In this document: positions 5,950 through 6,060 of the stretch, in pieces
Position numbering within the stretch: the stretch's first letter is position 1
Layout of the letters: each line of letters starts with the position of its first letter
Assembly (NCBI GenBank): GCA_039931435.1
Contig: JBDTRY010000230.1
Span: 1 to 6,060, forward strand
Source of the DNA: JBDTRY01 sp039931435
GTDB lineage: Bacteria; Acidobacteriota; Thermoanaerobaculia; Gp7-AA8
DNA length: 6,060 bases
Direction of reading: 5' to 3'
The notes under the pieces: generated by a model
Database searches by the model: none
What the model was told of the DNA's origin: nothing
What the model saw: the letters and a program-made list of their open reading frames with translations, nothing else
Program-made: the position numbers and the translations under genes

Positions 5950-6060
5950 TCTGCGACCGGACGGAATCGCTCAACAGGATTTCACTGGCCCGCGTGTTGC
6001 ACGCTTTGCCACTCCTGCCCCATGGAGACCCGCAACCTCTCGGAACTCGAACTGACCGGA
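5950..6060. other. Downstream tail with no assignable gene
   Basis: The final 111 bases follow the nucleotidyltransferase stop. A plus-strand ATG at 6022 opens 13 codons to the window edge (METRNLSELELTG) but has no ribosome binding site. A GTG at 5994 in another frame is also open to the edge. A next operon gene may start here, but the sequence is too short to choose a frame or family. No terminator hairpin is evident after 5949, which is consistent with the operon continuing. Confidence 0.35.

Noticed and set aside
6022..6060. A partial plus-strand gene starting at the ATG at 6022.
   Set aside because: It has only 13 codons, no ribosome binding site, and a competing open frame from the GTG at 5994; the evidence is too thin to call a CDS.

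Overview
The window looks like a compact, GC-rich chromosomal stretch from a free-living bacterium. It is almost entirely coding and shows no sign of mobile elements, CRISPR arrays, tRNA or rRNA. Two operon-like groups diverge from a roughly 107-bp gap at 1908-2014. The gene mix (short-form deoxynucleoside kinase, DUF4149 protein, MtnA, Gap-Pgk, CYTH protein, NDP-sugar nucleotidyltransferase) would fit Acidobacteriota or a neighbouring phylum. That placement is an inference from gene content and base composition, not a demonstrated assignment.

Left group, minus strand, read from right to left: mtnA (843-1907) encodes S-methyl-5-thioribose-1-phosphate isomerase. A four-helix DUF4149 membrane protein follows after 24 bp (363-818). 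After another 50 bp comes the N-terminal part of a deoxynucleoside kinase (312 down to the window edge). Two of the three products act on nucleoside-derived compounds: MtnA on the ribose half of methylthioadenosine, and the kinase on deoxynucleosides.

Right group, plus strand: gap (2015-3043) and pgk (3139-4347) encode consecutive steps of lower glycolysis/gluconeogenesis. They are separated by 95 bp that can fold into competing hairpins. pgk overlaps a CYTH-domain (triphosphate-tunnel) protein by 17 bp. That gene overlaps, through an ATGA junction, a sugar-phosphate nucleotidyltransferase with a C-terminal hexapeptide-like region. The overlaps suggest that the last three genes are translationally coupled, linking central carbon flow, a triphosphate-binding enzyme and nucleotide-sugar synthesis in one transcript.

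Most of the window is ordinary housekeeping sequence. The points that merit a second look are the gap-pgk spacer, the pgk-CYTH-nucleotidyltransferase coupling, an Asp-to-Glu change in a conserved Pgk loop, and a possible leaderless mtnA transcript. I found no convincing evidence of a wholly new system.
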